Source: Prevotellaceae bacterium UBA1710
Lineage (GTDB): Bacteria > Bacteroidota > Bacteroidia > Bacteroidales > Bacteroidaceae
Assembly: GCA_002317355.1 (NCBI GenBank)
Contig: DCJC01000024.1
Location: 1 to 17,357, forward strand
Reading direction: 5' to 3'
DNA length: 17,357 nucleotides
Shown: in pieces, positions 14,161-17,357 of the stretch
How positions within the stretch are numbered: the first letter of the stretch is position 1
Layout: every line of letters begins with the position of its first letter
The notes under the pieces: model-generated
What the model saw: only the letters and a program-made list of their open reading frames with translations
Database searches by the model: none
Told to the model about the DNA's origin: nothing
Program-made: the position numbers and the translations under genes

Positions 14161-14206
14161 AAATACTAAAAGGTGGGGGATTCTCGTATTTTATTTGTAA
14201 CTTTGC
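14161..14206 (+). promoter_or_regulatory. Promoter region of the M48 peptidase gene, shared block
   Basis: TAACTTTG at 14198-14205 is the -7 box. The 25-30 bp before it (TTCTC, two bases, ATTTTATTTGTA) nearly match the region in front of the 501-residue BspA-like gene. There is no TTTG at the -33 position; a G-rich segment (14172-14179) takes its place. The leader to the start codon is about 150 nt. Confidence 0.55.
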
Positions 14207-14269
14207 ACCGCCTTTTGGAATTTGTGCTATTTTTTGACATCGCAACACAAAGATAAGGATAAATCTGAC

Positions 14270-14317
14270 ATGGCAAAGAAGACGGGCATTGTGTTTGCTC
14301 AGGAAACAAAAAAATAA
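14270..14317 (+). CDS. Possible 15-codon leader ORF before the M48 peptidase
   Basis: An ATG at 14270 opens a reading frame MAKKTGIVFAQETKK ending in TAA at 14315-14317, inside the predicted 5' leader of the peptidase gene (promoter box at 14198-14205, gene start at 14360). The start is preceded by an A-rich stretch like those in front of real genes here. Nothing else supports translation, and a short ORF of this length arises easily by chance. Confidence 0.2.
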   Translation: MAKKTGIVFAQETKK

Positions 14318-14359
14318 AGATTGTATATTATGTTGCGAAATTTTTAAACCTATAAAACA

Positions 14360-15175
14360 ATGAACATTAAGAAAATTGTAGCACTTATGCTACTTTGTCT
14401 TGTTATGGCAGCACCTGCCATGGCGCAATTCAACCTCAAGAAAGCAATTAACGGAGCAGTAAAGGCAACAAAGGCTATCACATTGACTGATGAGCAGATG
14501 GCTGCCTATGTAAAGGAGTATATCGACTGGATGGATACTCACAATAAGGTGTGTGGACCTGATGACCCTTACACAAAGCGCTTGGAGAGACTCACAGCTG
14601 GCTTGACCGACGTTGAAGGCATCAAACTCAACTTCAAGGTTTATTACGTGATTGACGTAAACGCTTTTGCCTGCGCTGACGGTAGCGTACGCGTATTCTC
14701 TTCACTTATGGATATCATGACTGACGAAGAGCTCTTGGGTGTCATCGGTCACGAGGTAGGCCACGTTGCACATCACGACTCAAAGAAGGGCTTCCGTACT
14801 GCATTGCTCGCATCTGCCCTCAAGGATGGAATCTCTTCAAAGGGCGGTACAGTGGCAGCACTCACTGATTCACAGCTTGGTGACTTAGGTGAGGCACTTG
14901 CCAACGCTTCATACTCACAGAAGCAGGAGCGTGACGCTGACGATTACGGTTACGAGTTCCTCAAGCGTTGTGGCAAGAACCCATGGGCTATGGCTCTTTC
15001 ATTCAAGCAGTTGAAGAAGATGCAGGACGAGCAGGGCGCAAAGAAGAACAGCAAGATCAATCAGCTCTTCTCTACTCACCCTGACCTTGAGGCACGTATC
15101 AAGCGCATGGAAGAGCGTGCTACAAAGGAAGGTATTGAGAAGCCAGAAAACTCTAAGCCTGCAGAGAATAAGTAA
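14360..15175 (+). CDS. M48 family zinc metallopeptidase, secreted (BepA/LoiP-like)
   Basis: A 271-residue protein with a signal peptide (residues 1-23, MAAPAMAQ). The zinc site is H131-E-V-G-H135 with E190 as the likely third ligand in YSQKQERDADDYGYEF, the M48 pattern of ExxAD after HExxH. There is no membrane helix beyond the signal and no TPR domain, so it is a short periplasmic M48 enzyme of the type that handles outer-membrane protein quality control (BepA, LoiP) in other Gram-negatives. The Lys/Glu-rich C-terminus (from about 240) looks disordered. It is monocistronic, with its own promoter and a strong terminator at 15202-15236. It lies between two BspA-like genes; whether it acts on them is unknown. 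Confidence 0.9.
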   Translation: MNIKKIVALMLLCLVMAAPAMAQFNLKKAINGAVKATKAITLTDEQMAAYVKEYIDWMDTHNKVCGPDDPYTKRLERLTAGLTDVEGIKLNFKVYYVIDVNAFACADGSVRVFSSLMDIMTDEELLGVIGHEVGHVAHHDSKKGFRTALLASALKDGISSKGGTVAALTDSQLGDLGEALANASYSQKQERDADDYGYEFLKRCGKNPWAMALSFKQLKKMQDEQGAKKNSKINQLFSTHPDLEARIKRMEERATKEGIEKPENSKPAENK

Positions 15176-15201
15176 TAGACATACTGATATCATTCAGATA
15201 A

Positions 15202-15236
15202 TGCAAAGGAGCCTCCCACAGGGGCTCCTTTTTGCA
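15202..15236 (+). terminator. Intrinsic terminator of the M48 peptidase gene
   Basis: GGAGCC (15208-15213) pairs with GGCTCC (15223-15228), followed by five T. Flanking TGCAAA/TTTGCA extends the stem to about 12 bp. It starts 26 bp after the stop codon. Confidence 0.85.
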
Positions 15237-15256
15237 TCTTGTCCGCGCTATTCTAC

Positions 15257-15327
15257 CGTCAGTTCGACGAGAAAAGTCGACAACGGAGCAATTTTACTTA
15301 TTTTCTTAGGCGCAAGCCATTTTCCTG
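15257..15327. repeat. Dispersed palindromic element, one-armed copy with CGTCAGTTCGACGA
   Basis: CGTCAGTTCGACGA (15257-15270) opens a hairpin (TCGAC 15264-15268 with GTCGA 15276-15280). It is followed by a 40-bp arm (15288-15327) shared with the element at 12941-13010. The 14-bp word recurs at 17266-17279. It lies between the M48 terminator and the next promoter; nothing coding is seen in 15237-15574. Confidence 0.7.
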
Positions 15328-15444
15328 CGATAGCATATTTCTATTTCCCCCAGATTTTCTAATTCCAAGATTGAAATTGCCATCTGTTTCCTTTTGCATT
15401 TTAGATGCCATAAAAACACCTAAAATCGCTCCATCACACAAAAA

Positions 15445-15490
15445 AAACATCGAAAGATGTGGGTTTCTCAGATTTTATTTGTACTTTTGC
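15445..15490 (+). promoter_or_regulatory. Promoter region of the 501-residue BspA-like gene, shared block
   Basis: TACTTTTG at 15482-15489 is the -7 box. The upstream stretch GGGTTTCTCAGATTTTATTT aligns without gaps to 14177-14196 before the M48 gene. A G-rich segment again replaces the -33 TTTG. The leader of about 80 nt carries a 7-bp hairpin. Confidence 0.55.
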
Positions 15491-15498
15491 CAAGCCAA

Positions 15499-15527
15499 GT
15501 TAGGTGTTGGGTGATGCGAAACCTAAC
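15499..15527 (+). promoter_or_regulatory. Hairpin in the leader of the 501-residue BspA-like gene
   Basis: GTTAGGT (15499-15505) pairs perfectly with ACCTAAC (15521-15527) around 15 nt, starting about 10 nt after the -7 box, so it would cap the 5' end of the message. A nearby GTTGG and CCAAC allow an alternative pairing. Confidence 0.45.
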
Positions 15528-15574
15528 AACCAACAGATTAATATAAAGCGGAATTAACATTGTACATAATCATT

Positions 15575-17080
15575 ATGAGAAAGAATCTTTTACACATAGC
15601 AACGTATATTTTGACCGTTGTGGCTCTGAGCACTCTGCCTATGGATATCATGGCGCAGCAACCACATCGTCGTGGCACTAACTCATGGCGCAACGAATAC
15701 CACACCCTCACAGGACGTAAGGTGGATATGAGCGTGCTTACGCTCAATCTGCGTCATCCAGGCGAACTGGCAAAGCAACTTCGCCCGGAAGAACGCAATA
15801 CCGTCACCACTATTGTACTCGATGGTGCCATCAACGATGCCGACATACGTGTGCTTACTGACCTCGCAAAACGTAAAACGGTAATAGTCAGAGGCAAGGA
15901 GAGAAAGGCATTTCTCGACATCGACCTCGAGAATGTACGCTATTACGACGGCAGACAATTCTCTGACCGTCTGCCAGACAATGCCTTCCGCGATTGCCCT
16001 ACACTCAGATCCGTAGTATTACCATTCCGTTTGCGTGCGTTAGGCAACAGAGTTTTTGCAAACTGCCCACGACTTGAGGTGGTTGCCATGCCTGATAATT
16101 TGGAAGTGCTGGGCAAAGGCGTATTCTATGGATGCGAAAGCCTTATCTCTATCTATATCCCTGACAACGTGCGCGTTATTCCTGAGCAGGCATTCTACAA
16201 CTGCAGCGCCCTCAAAGAGGTATCAATGCCAGAGGGCGTGGAAGTGATAGGTCCAAAGGCATTCTACAGCACAAGCCTTACCTCTGCCCCTCTACCACGA
16301 ACCGTTCGCAGCGTAGAGAAGGAGGCCTTTGCCAACTGCCATATAAGCCGTGCTATCTTCCCTGCATGGCTACCTTACTGCGATGCACACGCCTTCGACA
16401 ATGGCGGCCTCGTTGAGTATGTCGTAGAAGAAGGTAATGCTCAGTATTCCAGTCGTGATGGCATGCTCTATTCGCTTGATGGTCGCGAACTCATAGCCTA
16501 TCCAGCCAACAGAAAGGGAACATGCGTAATCCCTGCCGATGTCGTCAGTGTGCGTGGTGATGCCTTCCGTGGAAATCACAACGTCGAGGAGGTAGTGATG
16601 GAATGCCGTCTCAACGGACTTGGTCAGGCAATGTTCAAGGACTGCACCGCTCTCCGTTCCGTTACTCTCCCAGAGGGAATGGTAGTGATAGGCAAGGAAG
16701 CATTTCGTGGTTGCAAGGCACTTACCCACGTCGCAATGCCACAATCGCTTACCCGTATCGATGAAGAGGCATTCCGTGCATGCAAGGGAATGACAGCAAT
16801 ACAGTTGCCACCAGCCCTTGAGGTAATCGGAGAGGCTGCCTTCGACTATTGCACCAAGCTGCAGGAGATCAGTGTGCCAGCCACGGTCAAACGAATCGAC
16901 AACAAGGCATTCTACAACTGTGATGTCATGACCCGTATCGTGATGCAAGGCTCTGTGCCACCAGCATCCACAGGAAAGATCAACGACAATCTGAAGAAGA
17001 TCATCCTCGTCGTGCCAACAGGCTCTGCCGATGCCTACCGTTCAGCTGTAGGCTGGAACAAGTTCAAGAACATACAGTGA
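15575..17080 (+). CDS. BspA-like leucine-rich-repeat (LRR_5) secreted protein, 501 residues
   Basis: A signal peptide with a long hydrophobic core (about residues 8-28, ending MDIMAQ) precedes a region of about 100 residues containing a more diverged LRR-like stretch (VDMSVLTLNLRHPGELAKQL), then about a dozen BspA-type repeats (PDNAF, GKGVF, PEQAF, GKEAF, DEEAF, GEAAF, DNKAF turns). The C-terminus SAVGWNKFKNIQ is the usual closing turn, as in the shorter protein at 13122 (EDWPNFTIKEIE). No lipobox or sorting domain is visible. I prefer the ATG at 15575 over an in-frame TTG at 15560, because MRKNLL gives a standard signal peptide n-region. Its upstream region shares a 46-bp block with that of the M48 peptidase. 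Confidence 0.88.
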   Translation: MRKNLLHIATYILTVVALSTLPMDIMAQQPHRRGTNSWRNEYHTLTGRKVDMSVLTLNLRHPGELAKQLRPEERNTVTTIVLDGAINDADIRVLTDLAKRKTVIVRGKERKAFLDIDLENVRYYDGRQFSDRLPDNAFRDCPTLRSVVLPFRLRALGNRVFANCPRLEVVAMPDNLEVLGKGVFYGCESLISIYIPDNVRVIPEQAFYNCSALKEVSMPEGVEVIGPKAFYSTSLTSAPLPRTVRSVEKEAFANCHISRAIFPAWLPYCDAHAFDNGGLVEYVVEEGNAQYSSRDGMLYSLDGRELIAYPANRKGTCVIPADVVSVRGDAFRGNHNVEEVVMECRLNGLGQAMFKDCTALRSVTLPEGMVVIGKEAFRGCKALTHVAMPQSLTRIDEEAFRACKGMTAIQLPPALEVIGEAAFDYCTKLQEISVPATVKRIDNKAFYNCDVMTRIVMQGSVPPASTGKINDNLKKIILVVPTGSADAYRSAVGWNKFKNIQ

Positions 17081-17156
17081 TTTTTTTATGCTATTGCTTT
17101 CGCGTTTTAAAAAAACAAAAGAAAACCAAGTAAAACATAGGAAAACAATTATTTTA

Positions 17157-17236
17157 CTGAACTTTCCCACAGTTTAGATGCTCGGTACTGGCTTCCAGCC
17201 AATTGTTTAGCATTTCCAAGGGTGGGAAAGTTAAGT
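17157..17236. repeat. Nested three-tier palindrome after the second BspA-like gene
   Basis: AACTTTCCCAC (17160-17170) with GTGGGAAAGTT (17222-17232), then ATGCT/AGCAT (17178-17182, 17209-17213), then TGGCT/AGCCA (17189-17193, 17197-17201) around a 3-nt loop. Spacings between tiers are nearly symmetric (7/8 and 6/7). Confidence 0.75.
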
Positions 17237-17254
17237 TGGATAAGATGGGGACAA

Positions 17255-17333
17255 TCATTATTTAACGTCAGTTCGACGAATTTCTATTCCCAAATGTGAA
17301 TGTGCACCTTTGGTGCTTGAACTGACAATAATT
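17255..17333. repeat. Palindromic element with CGTCAGTTCGACGA, right edge
   Basis: GTCAGTTC (17267-17274) pairs with GAACTGAC (17319-17326), with ATTATT-like flanks, and GCACC-TTT-GGTGC (17304-17316) forms an inner hairpin. It shares its 14-bp word with 15257-15270. The window ends soon after, with no gene seen in 17081-17357. Confidence 0.6.
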
Positions 17334-17357
17334 ACCAATCTTCACAATCTTTACAAT

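Noticed and set aside
14119..14181. ATCCCCAC (14119) and GTGGGGGAT (14173) as a terminator of the first BspA-like gene.
   Set aside because: The loop is over 45 nt, the right arm overlaps the next promoter block, and no T-tract follows. Too weak to annotate.
17157..17236. Integron attC site and cassette array.
   Set aside because: Only one candidate site, no integrase, the left box is off consensus, and BspA-like genes with their own promoters are not cassette-like. Kept only as a shape resemblance.

Overview
The window looks like chromosomal DNA of a Bacteroidales member, most likely Prevotella or a close relative (Segatella type). Four things point there. The promoters have the Bacteroidetes form TAnnTTTG with an upstream TTTG. 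Start codons lack Shine-Dalgarno boxes. A DUF4290 gene sits directly before murA, followed by rimM, dxr and a long RseP-type protease. Two BspA-like leucine-rich-repeat proteins have signal peptides ending in AQ.

Layout. Positions 150-4151 hold a leftward cluster: yicC, gmk, nadD, a family 2 glycosyltransferase and a class A acid phosphatase. Overlapping divergent promoters near 4178-4216 separate it from a rightward housekeeping cluster at 4243-10395: tsaB, a DUF4290 gene, murA, rimM, dxr and rseP. Together these serve guanylate and NAD synthesis, tRNA t6A modification, the first committed step of peptidoglycan synthesis, 16S rRNA processing, the MEP isoprenoid pathway and intramembrane proteolysis. 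A bidirectional terminator at 10491-10525 ends this cluster and faces a leftward GH28 polygalacturonase (10641-12074). The right third, 12075-17357, is accessory in character: two BspA-like proteins flank a secreted M48 peptidase, with long spacers rich in promoters and palindromes.

The spacers are the least expected part. (1) Short-period degenerate arrays keep exact phase while the unit drifts: 11 bp at 2417-2548, 7 bp at 10403-10437 and 12123-12227, 8 bp at 10548-10587. (2) A C/G-rich palindromic repeat occurs in opposite orientations around the murA/rimM junction, and the second copy is translated in frame as part of the RimM N-terminus. (3) A full promoter at 12632-12663 precedes no gene but a strongly structured stretch that may be an RNA gene of about 255 nt. 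(4) Several palindromic elements recur between genes. MurA carries Asp where most bacteria have the fosfomycin-reactive Cys. I see no tRNA, rRNA, CRISPR array, transposase or prophage gene.

Functional calls rest on motifs and family memory; no database search was run.
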